Origin: Anopheles merus
Lineage: Eukaryota > Arthropoda > Insecta > Diptera > Culicidae
Assembly: GCF_017562075.2 (NCBI RefSeq)
Contig: NC_054082.1
Coordinates: 55,120,681 to 55,184,680, forward strand
Direction: 5' to 3'
DNA length: 64,000 nucleotides
A program made the position numbers and the translations under genes. This document shows positions 1 through 10,703 of the stretch, piece after piece. The notes beneath the pieces were generated by a model. That model was not told the origin of the DNA, made no database searches, and saw only the letters and a list, made by a program, of their open reading frames with translations. Position 1 is the stretch's first letter. Each line of letters starts with the position of its first letter.

Positions 1-1540
1 AGCATTGTGAAAAATGAACAACGGCATAAAAGATAAAAAAAAATGATTTGCTTTTTTATTATGGCTCTTTGATTCGTCACTTTTGTTTGCTAGCTTTACG
101 CAAGTATTCTTATTGCACTCATCTTAAACTTACACTATGTGCATTGAATTAACAAAATTGTTGATAGCGTTCAATTTATTCCCTAAGACAGCTCAAGTTA
201 TTTGCACTTTAAATTTATTTATGCCGTTTTCTTGTTGTCTTTTTCTTTATCAGGCTTCTTCTATCGATAGCCGGTGGCTTTATTTCCCCCTTACCACCAC
301 GATTTTATATAAGGTTTACTTTTTGCAGTGTTTCATTTGAGGTTATACATATATTTTTTTAGCTTCATTCTTTTCGTTGTTATTTCTGCAAAGGTTCGTT
401 TTTGCTGTTCAAACGCTTTGCAGACGTTTCGCCTGCATGTCCTAAAGCTGCTGTTTAAAACTGGTGTAATTTTATATAATGGATTCCTAGAGCTAGCCCT
501 TGGCAACCGTTCGTTTTAGTATGTTTTTCTTCTCCTCTCTCCCCACCAGTAAGCCCTTCTTGTCGGTGCATTTGCTATCTCTTCTGCCAGTGTCTTGTGT
601 ACGTTTTTTAAGCCATTTTCTCTGCTGTCATCTTTTCGGTTCGCGCACTAGAGGAGTGCATTTTGTTTTTTTTTAATTCCGCTTGGTATCATTTTTTTAT
701 CGCGTACATTCGCTTCCAAGTTGCGTTTTCCGATTGAACGTAAATGGTGGGCTCCCTTTTTCACCCCATCTTCCCCAGATAGGAACGCTCAAATAAGTGC
801 TTAGCGTGGCGCGGTTTCGTTTGCGGCAATACAATACACTTGGGCCGATGCCGTCCTGGAACCAGAAGCTACGCTTCTTGTATTTTAATTCCCATCTTCG
901 CACAACCCTAAGCGTACTAGCTTCGGCCGCGCGCGGTAGCTGTCTCGCGATATTTTCCTAGTGGAAAAGCTGTTGTGGCCAGCACGTTGGCGCGGGTTGG
1001 CGCGGGGCACATGCGAGTAGTTCTGGTTTGCGTTCGTGCTATTTTAATTGTTACGAAATACTATCACGTAATTTGATGGAATCAAGTTCTGTTCGGTGCA
1101 GCTCAGTTCGGCCATGGTTCGTTTGATTAGCTTGCCAGCTTCTTTAGGAGGTTTAATTTTATCCTTGCTTGTTACGTCTATATTTTACCAATTATGTGAT
1201 TTCATGACAGCAGTTGTTATCTATCCAAATGTCGTACTCATTTGGTACATCTGTTTTCAATGAAAATCAATGTAAAACGGTTGTTTACTGTATGAAAGTA
1301 TGGGTTCAACTTTAAACAATAAATAAACAGTTATGTAGGTATGGTATGTTCATGTTTATGCTGTTGCAAAACATTCCTTAAATGTCTGAAATTGGTGAAC
1401 GTATATTTTTGGCAGTTTTGCAATGAAAGGAAAAATTAATGGGCCATCTTTTAACAGGTGAAGCGGAACATATAGGCACAAACAGTGATGGGAACAAATG
1501 ATGGAATTAAATGTAGTAAAATTATCTACAAGTAAGATCA
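1..1540. other. Non-coding stretch, no gene seen
   Basis: The sequence is T-rich and low in complexity, with scattered short open frames of at most 68 codons that match nothing I recognise. A small GC-rich patch with a repeated GGCGCGGG motif lies near 990-1007. I see no repeat boundary, RNA gene or promoter I would defend. Confidence 0.6.
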
Positions 1541-1596
1541 ACTTCAACACCTTCAACACCCTAAGAACACCTTCAACACCCTAAGAACACCTTCAA
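1541..1596. repeat. 20-bp minisatellite, about 2.3 units
   Basis: A unit reading CTTCAACACCCTAAGAACAC occurs at 1551-1570 and 1571-1590 without mismatch, and a third partial unit starts at 1591. A shorter partial unit precedes it at 1542-1550. This is a small tandem duplication, probably made by replication slippage. It has no coding frame of note. Confidence 0.85.
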
Positions 1597-2992
1597 GTAT
1601 TTTACAAGCTTTCAATATTGTCATTGTTTAACAGGGCAACGCTAAAGGGAGCTAAAGAGAAGATACGATACTGCGTTAGCGGTGACTGACCATGACCTAG
1701 CCCAGCACAGTTTCGCTTATGACTTTTATGACCAAACATTCCATTTTGCGTGGTGGCTATTACCGAACGGAATGACAATTGTCGTGCGATAATATTTGAA
1801 GCTGTTACGAAGATGATGTGCTGTTGCAGGCAGACTATATAACAATGAACGGGAATTTTAACAATTTTATCACAGTCTTGCAAGCATGGAGCGATCATTT
1901 AACCGATGAACTGAATTATTGAATCAATTATTAGTAACAAAATGTAAATGCTTGGATTTGACATTTTCCGACGCTCTTACGAGGCTCGTCGTAGTAGAAT
2001 GCTCTTCAATCATATGAAATACCTATATTTTGTTTCGTTACACTGTTTTGCTTGTTTGTATACGTTGGTGCTTCTTCCAACTTGTGCCGGTTGGCGGGGT
2101 GCTTGTTTCATTTGCTATCATCGCTAGCGATAAGATGCGCTGGTTGGTAATTTAAAACCAATTTCAAAACGTTAAAACAGGACGCTAGATCTTAGCTTCC
2201 ACGTCCGCCGTCCCCCCTCACAGGTACTTCCCGCTGGAGAACTCATCGTTCATTTTATGCTGTTGTTTCCCCACCAAAGTGTTCGCTGCTAGCGGCACCC
2301 CACTGTCCCCGCGCGGGTCGTTTTGCCAACGATCGGCGTGTGCAACGATCTGATCGGACGCTTGATGGTGCATCATTTTTGTTGTTGTTTTGCGAGTGTG
2401 TGTTAAAAAAGTGCACTGTAATATTATTGTTGGTGTTATTATTACTGTTATTGTTTTTGTGCCGCTTGCTTTTGGTATGTTTCTTCCGCGCATTCGTTGG
2501 TTTTCGTCGTACCAGAGCCCCATCTGTAGGATTTGCGCTTGTGATGCGTTGCACATTGCGTTTTGTAGCGCTGCGCCGATGTTTTCGACTCGTTTCAAGT
2601 GTTGGTCCCGCGCTGGCGATTTTATTTTCGTTCGCGCTGTAGCTTTTATTTTATTTTATTATTGCTGCACTTCCCTTTCCACCCTGGGCTGGTTCGTCTT
2701 GTTGGATTTGGCGAAATGTAGTATAACGCTGGAGAAGCCGCAAAGGGGAAGAGGGAGTGGAGAAACCGGGACTTCTTCAAGCGGGAGTGTGAGAAGCAAA
2801 CTTGTTTTTGCTTCGATTTGGTTGTTTATTTTTTAAAGATTGAACCGCAAAATTGGCGAGAAGCGGTGCCCTTGCTCGCGAGTGAACTGGTGTGGCGGAG
2901 GTTATCCCAGTGAAGATATTTTATGACGGTTGGCAGATCGTTGATCGGATTCTTGGCTGTATGTTGGGGAAGGTTAAGGTTACGAGAGAGAT

Positions 2993-3015
2993 CGTGTGTG
3001 TGTGTGTGTATGTGT
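2993..3015. repeat. (GT)n microsatellite
   Basis: A GT run with one TAT interruption, about 22 bp. Confidence 0.88.
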
Positions 3016-3579
3016 CGGCGACGGTGAACTTTTTACTGTGAATACAGCTGTTCGATAAAGATTGATTTTTGGGAAATGTTGGAACTAATTTCTGTACACA
3101 ATTTTCATTGATATTCTATGTAAAATATGTAATATAACGCAATTGTCCGGTAAAAGTTTTACCGAAAATAATAGTAATTGGGAAGAAATTCAACCAGTGC
3201 ATTGAACTGAAAAGCTGATTCATATTTGAGCTGCTATCTGTTGGAGAGATGAAGGTTATTATTCTTTACACATGATGCACTAGACTTGCGAGGCCGGAGA
3301 GAAAAAGAATTGATTTTGCAATGAACACTCTAAAAATGTTTCTCATTACTTGGACTGGAGCTGGTTGGATAGATTTCGCCATACAACGGTACTAATTAAT
3401 CAATTTTACCAACTGGGGATACAATCGACCCGCAATACCGTTACTTTTCCATTAACATTGCTTTAAGATGCCTGGGTGCCGCGCGTTAGATGCGTCATCA
3501 TCTCGGCCATGCCTTGCTCCCGCATTTGTTCATTCCGAAAATAAAAGATCGCAAAAGAAACCACTCAAAAGGTTTACTC

Positions 3580-3602
3580 ACTCACACACACACGCGCGCG
3601 TA
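3580..3602. repeat. Alternating CA/CG run
   Basis: CTCACACACACACGCGCGCG is strictly alternating pyrimidine-purine and could in principle adopt Z-DNA. No gene context supports a role. Confidence 0.8.
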
Positions 3603-6600
3603 CTTGTCTTCTTCTTATCCCTCTTGCTTACGTGGTGCAAAACCATCTTCACGCTGAAGGATGCTGCAGTAATAATAATCGGCGTCATGATCAGCATCAA
3701 CCGGGAGAGCCGCGTCCGTTCGAGCAGGATTTTGTGTGAATGCAATGGACCACATGGTCCGAATTGCATACGTTGCATACACGTGTGTGGTAGCGAAGGG
3801 GTGGTGGTGCTGCGTTTGGGGTTTGTAATGTTCCCTTTGGCCGACCGTACCAACCCCATACGATGACCAAACGCTTTGTGGCTCAAATGTGCAAATTCCT
3901 CGCCAAATGCCACCCAAAGAAGGCGTACCATCTTCTTACTACCGCTCCCCGACACTGGCCTATTCATCCCCTGCTCCATTCCGGACGGTTCTGTGTGCGG
4001 GACTTCAAATCAGCCGCACTATTGTATCCATCGAAAAACGTTGACCAGCCGCCGCCGTGGCTCTGGTTGCACACCCTGCCGTGCCGTGCCGCCGCGCTGT
4101 GTGAATGTGTGAAGTGGAGAAAGAAGGAGAAACGCAAAGTCTCGAAGCGAAGGCACGGACAAATCTTCAGTATCAACGAAAACAGGAAATCTTGGCAAAA
4201 ATAACTGCAAAACTGACAGGCGAAGGTTACGGCGGTTGCGGCCGCAGTACAAGAAACGGCACACAAAAGCACAGTCTCCACCGAAGAAGGCCGCAGATGC
4301 TTTCACGTGATTGACGAGATCTGACCGTGACGATCTGGGGGGAGGGGAATCGGGACGGAGGAAGTATCTTAGGGTAAGGCAGTCGGCGGGTGTGCGACCG
4401 AAGCCCTGTCGTGCCGGTCGGGCAAGGCAAGGAATCAGTTTTCACTCAAAAGTAATAAAATAATTTATAACATGTGAACTTGATAGATAGCTCTCTCGAA
4501 TCTTGCTATTCCCGATGTGTGCTGGGGCCGCCGGTCGTACGTTCCTTTTCGGTCGACGCTTTTGCCCACCCGTTGGGGCGCTCTTTTTGAGCGTTTGCTT
4601 TGCTGGCTGGGTTCTTGAGGATTGACGCCTCTTGTTACATCTGCGGTGACTACATTGAGCAAAACATTCTGCTACATTCCGTAATGCAACAAGCGTGTAA
4701 GGCGGAAGGGTTAGTTTGATTGGGAAGGCTTTTTTTTTAAATCTAACAAAAAGATAAAGTTATATACGCATTTTAGATTTCAAATAAATTACACAAAAAT
4801 GGCACGGATGATTTCGCGTATTCGAGATGGTTTGCATACGAAACTTCCATCCTACTGATAATTAATTTACTCACAATTTTTAATTAAAAACGTAAAGGAA
4901 CGTAACAACCATGTGCCGATTGGTGCTCCTCTACCGTACCCCTTTTGTTTGGATTTCTTCGCCCGGTTTTAAGCCCGTCAGAGTCGGTTTTGGCTCCCAT
5001 CACGCACTACCCACTCCCCACGTCGATGAGGCTGTCTTCGTCTGCTGTTTTCCTTCGATCCTTCCGTTCACCAGTCTTAAATTTCCCCACTGGTTTGGTT
5101 CCACATACCCTTCCGTCGCATTGTCGGCGCCCGGTTCTTGTACTTCATCCACTTTCCTGGCGTCCATTCCGCGGCGCGCGTATGGCCAAGGGGTCCCATG
5201 AGATCGGTCGGATGAAGTGTGTACAAAGGGAATAATTGCTGTACATTGACATCAATCTGCACTGCTCGTTTCTCTCTTACTCTTCGCACGTCTTGATTCG
5301 ACAAATCTCCACTGGTCCACTTCTCTTCGGAGCGACTCCTTTCGCCCGCCCGTCGAAACCAACTGCAGCTTCATCTTCCAGTTTTGACCGTTTTTTCTGC
5401 TTCCTTTTTCCATGCCAGCTGGACAGTTTGTTGTATTTTTTTGCGCGCTTACTGCACATTTGAAGAATCGGACTTTTTCTGACTCCTGCTCCGACTCCGA
5501 TTGTCGACCCTTACGCCACCGTCTGTCCAGGAATCGGACCTGACGATTAAAGGGGCGCGGGGGGTTTGCACGGGGTTTGTGTTCTACCATCACTATTTGT
5601 CTCCTGTATCTTTCTCTTTTACGTGATCTCGTTTCCGTGCCAATAGCCAAAGTTTCTGATTACGTTGCGTTGCTCTTCTTCCCTGCCGTCCTTCGTGCAC
5701 ACATGCACTTCCTTGCGTCGTGATTATTTTGAAGCTACACCAGCAAAGGGGATGAGGCGGTGAGGTCTGCCAACTGGAACGATGCTGCGATGATGCTTAG
5801 TTCAGCGATGATGTACGATGGCCGGGCGGAGGAATATTAAATCTAAGCGTTGAGATGAGTGGAAAAGACAAAATGAGACTCATGCTGGTGCATGGTATTT
5901 AGCTTGGCGGTGCAAATGACATCATGCTGGACGCAAACGACGACGAAGGTGCTATAACACATAAGCACATAAGGTACCGTTGCAAAAATTGGCGTTTCGG
6001 TGATGGTTGGAGTTTGTTTGTTTGTATCAACTAATAAATAAATTTCAATTAACTTATAGTAACAGCAAACAAAACACAAATATATGATAAGTGTCGTTGA
6101 TTGTTCGTGTTTTGTTCACGATGGATATGTTTTGTTTTTTTGTTTATTATTATTAAATAACGAATAGACATTCAGCAATTTTGAAGCATTAATTTCTCAT
6201 CCGAAAGTGTTCCCCTTCCTCCTGTGTTCCCTTACCAAACTGCTTAAGATAGGATAGGTAGATGGTGGCAGGAAGATGTACATTCTTCATTAAGTTTAAT
6301 TACTTTTAATACAGCTGGAATAGGCCATAGTAGACAATTTCTACCGAAAGGTATGCGATGTGGACTTTCTATTTCAAGAAATAATCAATGTTACTATAGT
6401 AGATATACCGTTTCTACTGCTTCGAAAGATTATGCACTTCAACTTTCCTTGCTTGATGTCGTACGAACCATCGAGGTAGATTGGTTTTTGGCAGTAATGG
6501 GTCAACAGCTAGACGGTATGAACAGAGGTTGGGTGCAAAGTGAGTGATTGAATAATCTTATGAAATCGGATAAATATATAGCGGATAGCGAATTTAATTT

Positions 6601-7600
6601 CTGTATTTAATCGTTAGATGATAATGTTATTTAATGTTTAATATTATCGCCAATTCTCGGTACTAATATTGTAGCAACAAAAAAATGCACAGACTTTGTA
6701 AATCATTTAAGTAATGTTCTTTTTGGAAGAATAGATCGATTGATTCCGCAAATAAACATAACATTGGAATAATAAATTTAATGGGAACAGTATGCATTTG
6801 AATTATTTAATTGTTTCAATTATTTATGTATCATTGTTTTGAGCATTTTAATTATTATTAACGTATTTTAAAACGCAACAGTAATTAGGGTGGTATGAAA
6901 TATCGAACCCAACCTTATAAAACGTTGTACAATTGTCATTCGCCATCCGGACTAGATTTTTCTACATAATGAAAAAAAAAAGATTTTAATTTTATTCATA
7001 AATTTTATTGATGCTATTAAACCGGATCAATATTTTAACCTAAAATATATAGGAATATACCGTATTTTAGCGAGTATAAGGACTATCCGGTGAATTATTC
7101 AATATTTTTGGAAAATCACCAAAACTTTGTGAACACTACCATTTTGATTGAGATAAAATTTGTTATTCTTTTCGTACTTCTTGTTCAAGCATAGGGAAGG
7201 CCTTCAGTGTACCTTTGTTTTGTATTGATATTTGTTGAGCAAGTTTAGTTTTTATGTTGAGGCTTAAGTGATACATTTTTATGAATTAGAATCGCCTATT
7301 CAAAAAATCCAGTTAGATCAATTGTGTCCTCAGTTTCCAAACTGCTTTCTTTTTCTTATGTATTTCGTTTTCCCTGTATTATCTTTGTGGATACGCGAAC
7401 ACCAGACTATCTTTGTATATTATCGAAATATCGAATGTATATTAAAGTCTCATCGTGCAACCAGTCATATCTAGAGAATTTCACGCCGTGAAGCGTGAAA
7501 AAATAGTTAAAATCTACATGGCAAAATTTACACGTGTCCACGCATGGCATGCAAATATTTGTTTGTGTATGAATTTCTCATCGAAAATTATCGTTACATT

Positions 7601-8027
7601 CTTCTTCTTCTTCTTTGGCACAACAAACGTTGTCGGTCAAGGCCTGTCTGTATACCCACTAGTGAAAGTGAGCTTGGCTTTCAGTGACTTTTTATTATCA
7701 TAGCAGGAGCCGGTCTGGTGGTACAGTCGTTAACTTGTACGACGTAACAACATGCCCGTCATGGGTTCAAGTCCCTAATAGACCGTGCTCCTATACGCAG
7801 AACTGACTATCCTGCTATGGTAACAATAAGTAGTCACTGAAAGCCAAGCTCACTTTACTAGTGGGTACTGGCAGGCCTTGACCGACAGCGGTTGTTGCGC
7901 CAAAGAAGAAGAAGAAGAAGCAGGACAGTCAGTCCTACGTATGGGGGCACGGTCTATTCGGGACTTGAACCCTTGACGGGCATGTTGTTAAGTCGTACGA
8001 GTTGACGACTGTACCACCAGACCGGCC
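7601..8027 (-). mobile_element. tRNA-derived SINE (family A), interrupted by a second SINE
   Basis: Read on the minus strand, the element starts at 8027 with a tRNA-like head. A B-box-like GGTTCAAGTCC lies in this head. The element runs to about 7926, resumes at 7708 and ends at 7601 in an (AAG)n tail. Its flanks are a 10-bp duplication with one mismatch: TCGTTACATT at 7591-7600 and TCGTTAAATT at 8028-8037. The interior is split by another SINE with its own duplication AGCAGGA. Before the interruption the copy was about 210 bp. It resembles the tRNA-related SINEs of Anopheles, such as SINE200, but I did not check that against a database. Confidence 0.85.
7709..7918 (+). mobile_element. tRNA-derived SINE (family A) nested inside another SINE
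   Basis: A full-length copy of about 210 bp. The A-box-like TGGTACAGTCGT is at 7719-7730 and the B-box-like GGTTCAAGTCC at 7764-7774, a normal pol III spacing. The body ends in GCCAAAGAAGAAG with an (AAG)n tail. The exact 7-bp TSD AGCAGGA is at 7702-7708 and 7919-7925, and it interrupts an older minus-strand SINE of the same subfamily. The body carries a segment around 7840-7870 that differs from the copies at 39.7 and 57.0 kb (CTAGTGGGTA in place of ACAAGTGGTACA). SINEs are moved by a partner LINE; none is visible here. Confidence 0.92.
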
Positions 8028-8413
8028 TCGTTAAATTATCTATTATTATTATTATAATTAATTTATTATCGTTTTTGGTTTCGCGCTTCACGGTGCGACG
8101 CCATTTGGCGGATTGTCTGGTTGCACGGGTTGCAGGTGTAATAGAAAAATTATCTTTCGTGTAAAACGAGCTGCTTAATCTAGTTTTGCTCATTTTGGAT
8201 CTAAAAGAGGGTCCTTATACTCGCTAAAATACGGTACCTTCATGAAATATAAAGGAAAATATTTTTGTTTTTGTAGTTGAGAGGAAATTATCCATTTTTT
8301 ACTGGGTAAACTCGGTAGAAACTCGGTAAAATCTAAAACAAATAATTACAGAGTAACAAAATTTACCCTAACAGGTACTAGAATGATTTTGGCCCCTTCT
8401 ACAATTTAAGCTA

Positions 8414-8599
8414 CTTCTATTTGGCGTAACGTCCTACGCGGACATGCCGGCCTTTATAGGCTTTCAAGACTCAATTCATTACCACGCAGCCGGATAGTCA
8501 AATCCTTGCAACGGGGGAAGGGTCCGTTCTTGGATTGAACCCATGACGGGCATGTTATTGACGCGTTCGAGTTGATGACTGAACAATGGGACCGCTCTA
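8414..8599 (-). mobile_element. tRNA-derived SINE with a different 3' tail (family B)
   Basis: An exact 11-bp TSD AATTTAAGCTA flanks it at 8403-8413 and 8600-8610. On the minus strand the head contains AACATGCCCGTCATGGGTTC, almost the same as family A, with the B-box-like GGTTCAATCC (complement at 8532-8541). The 3' half is different: it ends GGCCGGCATGTCCGCGTAGG followed by ACGTTACGCCAAATAGAAG. The same tail is seen in the copy at 55.5 kb. The length is about 186 bp. This is a tRNA-headed SINE, not a tRNA gene, because no acceptor stem is evident. Confidence 0.88.
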
Positions 8600-8910
8600 A
8601 ATTTAAGCTAAGCTAGTAACCTTAAATTTCAACCTATCTATGGAACAACTTTCATAATCCGTTCCGTCATATTAAATTCCATCATGTTTATACTTACAAA
8701 GACACAATTTAAAATCTTTTTTTTATGTTTGAAATGATTGGAATTACATTTAATAAATTTTAAAATATCAGATTAATCAGTTTTTAACATGTTATGATAA
8801 AATATTTATGCTTCACCCGAAAAAGTATAATAATTTATTAGCTAACCCGATCCAGCCTGAGACGAATCAGCGTTTGTTTATATACATTTTCAGGCTGAAA
8901 TAATCTAGAC

Positions 8911-9120
8911 CAGTGGTATCCAACCTGTGGTGCGCGAACCACTTGTGGTCCGTGTCGTTAACAGACGTGGTCTTAGATTTAAAAATCTTAGAAGATTAAA
9001 ATATATTTTTTTATCAAAATCTTCGAACTAAGTCAAATAAAGGATGCTCTTAATAGATGTGGGTCGTGGCAAAGGTATATTCAAAACTGAAACGGATGCT
9101 AAACAGGTTGGGGAGCACTG
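8911..9120. mobile_element. hAT-type MITE, 210 bp
   Basis: The exact 8-bp TSD ATCTAGAC is at 8903-8910 and 9121-9128. The ends are inverted repeats, CAGTGGTATCCAACCTG on the left and the complement of CAGTGCTCCCCAACCTG on the right (14 of 17 match). The CAGTG start, CACTG end and 8-bp TSD are standard for the hAT superfamily. The interior is too short for a transposase, so this is a non-autonomous copy. Confidence 0.92.
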
Positions 9121-9128
9121 ATCTAGAC

Positions 9129-10161
9129 TGAAAATCTGAAGTTAGTTTAGCGTGTGGTTTTATATGCAATGTTGAAATGTTATCAGTTGTCAAGTGTCAA
9201 ACTTCATGTTTGCTGGCATGAATCGTTAAACTCGCTATACTATTTAAAAAAAATCTATAATTGAGAAAAAGTGATTTCAACTAGCCAATAAGCAAAAATA
9301 TTGAGAGAATAAGAATAAATATATTTCACCGAGAACACCATTGAATTCAGGGAGCTAAGCTTATTCTTAGTAATGTTACATTTTAAACTTAAAGCTGTTC
9401 ATAATAAAATTAGCGGACCACACCCAGCTACACACCGCTACAGCACCGACTGGACTGGATAAAATAAATGTATACTACAACGGTTACCCTTTGCATACAT
9501 TCTGACCTACCCGAAAAAAAACATTAAATCCAAATCGCAAGACACCACCACTACAACACCACACAGTGGAATCATGGCAAGGGTGCGGCAAGCATGACAT
9601 GAATTCGATTCCATTTTCAATGACCGTTTGGTGGTTGCGTTTTTGTTTCTTCCATATGTTTTTAGAGTGGTCATTGGAAACCGTACGATAGTTTGAACCG
9701 TGCCAAACCGTGCCGTTAATACTTGTCTACTTTTTTTACTCGGCGTATAGCGAGGCAAAGAAAAAAAAAAAGCCAGGCAAAGAGAAGTGATACAGCGGGA
9801 AGCGGGAATGCAGCTCAAAGGCTTGACCGTGGTCAGTTCAAAACGCAGCCAAACGGATTCAAACCAACCAATTCGATGCGACGACGTTCTTGTGAGGCTA
9901 AGGAACAGTCGTGAAGTGGACGTGGGACGAGTGTGGCCATGTGGAGACCGTATTTAGTCTTGACGGATGGACATTTACCAAAGGCTCGGAATGCCATCCC
10001 TTCCCCTCCTCCAAGCTCCTTCAGGTTGACTTTCGTGTCCATTTCGCACATGAAAACATTCACTGAAAGAAGGGAGGTGTACCGTCAAAAGAGAATGAGA
10101 GAATAAGAAAATACATTACATGGGCTTGCGCATGTATGAGATAAAAAGGGAGAGAAATATT
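9129..10161. other. Non-coding stretch, no gene seen
   Basis: About 1 kb of mixed sequence between the hAT MITE and the first (GA)n tract. Small overlapping frames (up to 103 codons at 9507-9818, minus) look random. No repeat boundary or RNA gene is visible. Confidence 0.55.
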
Positions 10162-10206
10162 CAGAGAGAGAGAGATAGAGAGAGAGAGAGAAAGAGAGAG
10201 AGAGAG

Positions 10207-10257
<51 letters not shown>
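10162..10257. repeat. (GA)n microsatellite
   Basis: About 96 bp of almost pure GA on the plus strand, with a few A or T interruptions and a short TGTGTGTG insert at 10207-10214. Long GA tracts can bind GAGA-type factors in flies, but there is no direct sign of function here. Confidence 0.95.
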
Positions 10258-10260
<3 letters not shown>

Positions 10261-10647
10261 GGAAGAACAAGGGAAATTGGATCCACCAGAGGGGCAGTTC
10301 GTTTTCGTCCGTTGGACAACGATTTTCGTCCTCGTCATCGCCATCATCATCGTCTTTGTCATCGATGTCTTGACGCGTCATCATGCTCCACTCGTTCTGC
10401 ACGGTTTTCTTCCACGCTCCCAGCCACACGGGGTGCCGGGTCTGCTTGCCAGAATGATTGCAGACGACCCTAATGGACAAACCACAAAACCAACCCCATC
10501 CAAACCGTGCGGGTCGTTGACCAAATCTACTACTACTTGCCCTGGTGTCGTCCAAGGGGAGGGACACCGCCGTTGTTTACACAGCGCAGCGTCATGAGGG
10601 TGTGTGTGCGTGCGCGTGTTTATGAGGAAAATAACTCGATATTCAAC

Positions 10648-10703
10648 GATGTTGATGTTGATGTTGTTGTTGATGATGATGATGAAGATGATGATGATGA
10701 TGT
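10648..10703. repeat. GTT/GAT trinucleotide repeat
   Basis: The tract reads GATGTTGATGTTGATG, then GTTGTTGATGATG and continues as mostly GAT units with one AAG. It is open in several frames, which explains the poly-Asp, poly-Ile and poly-Met open frames over it. It is not coding by any other sign. Confidence 0.9.

Larger units (their letters stand above)
1597..7057. other. Non-coding stretch with simple repeats, no gene seen
   Basis: About 5.4 kb without a supportable gene. It contains a (GT)n run at 2993-3015 and an alternating CA/CG run at 3580-3602. Composition changes from GC-richer DNA (about 2.2-5.8 kb) to AT-rich DNA from about 5.8 kb onward. Open frames up to 148 codons (for example 2390-2836) overlap frames on the other strand and look random. 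Confidence 0.6.
7058..8236. mobile_element. TIR DNA transposon with TA target duplication, host of two nested SINEs
   Basis: The left end (7060-7083) and right end (8211-8234) are exact inverted repeats of 24 bp, starting CCGTATTTTAGCGAGTATAA on the left. Both ends are bounded by TA (7058-7059 and 8235-8236), as expected for Tc1/mariner- or pogo-type insertions. The element is 1,175 bp, or about 740 bp once the SINE nest at 7601-8037 is subtracted. A second, imperfect inverted pair sits around 7485-7502 and 8083-8103 (core CCGTGAAGCG). No transposase is recognisable, so it is probably a non-autonomous or deleted copy. The superfamily is an inference from the TA target and TIR style. Confidence 0.85.

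Noticed and set aside
7719..7774. tRNA gene in the SINE head
   Set aside because: A and B boxes are present but there is no acceptor stem or cloverleaf, and the sequence recurs in SINE copies with target duplications.
7954..8193. 79-codon frame near the right TIR as a transposase start
   Set aside because: It runs into the SINE head and shows no transposase motif.
10085..10567. 160-codon minus-strand frame with Ser-Leu repeats
   Set aside because: The repeats come from the (GA)n tract. The same artefact appears at 15973-16320 and 17071-17388.
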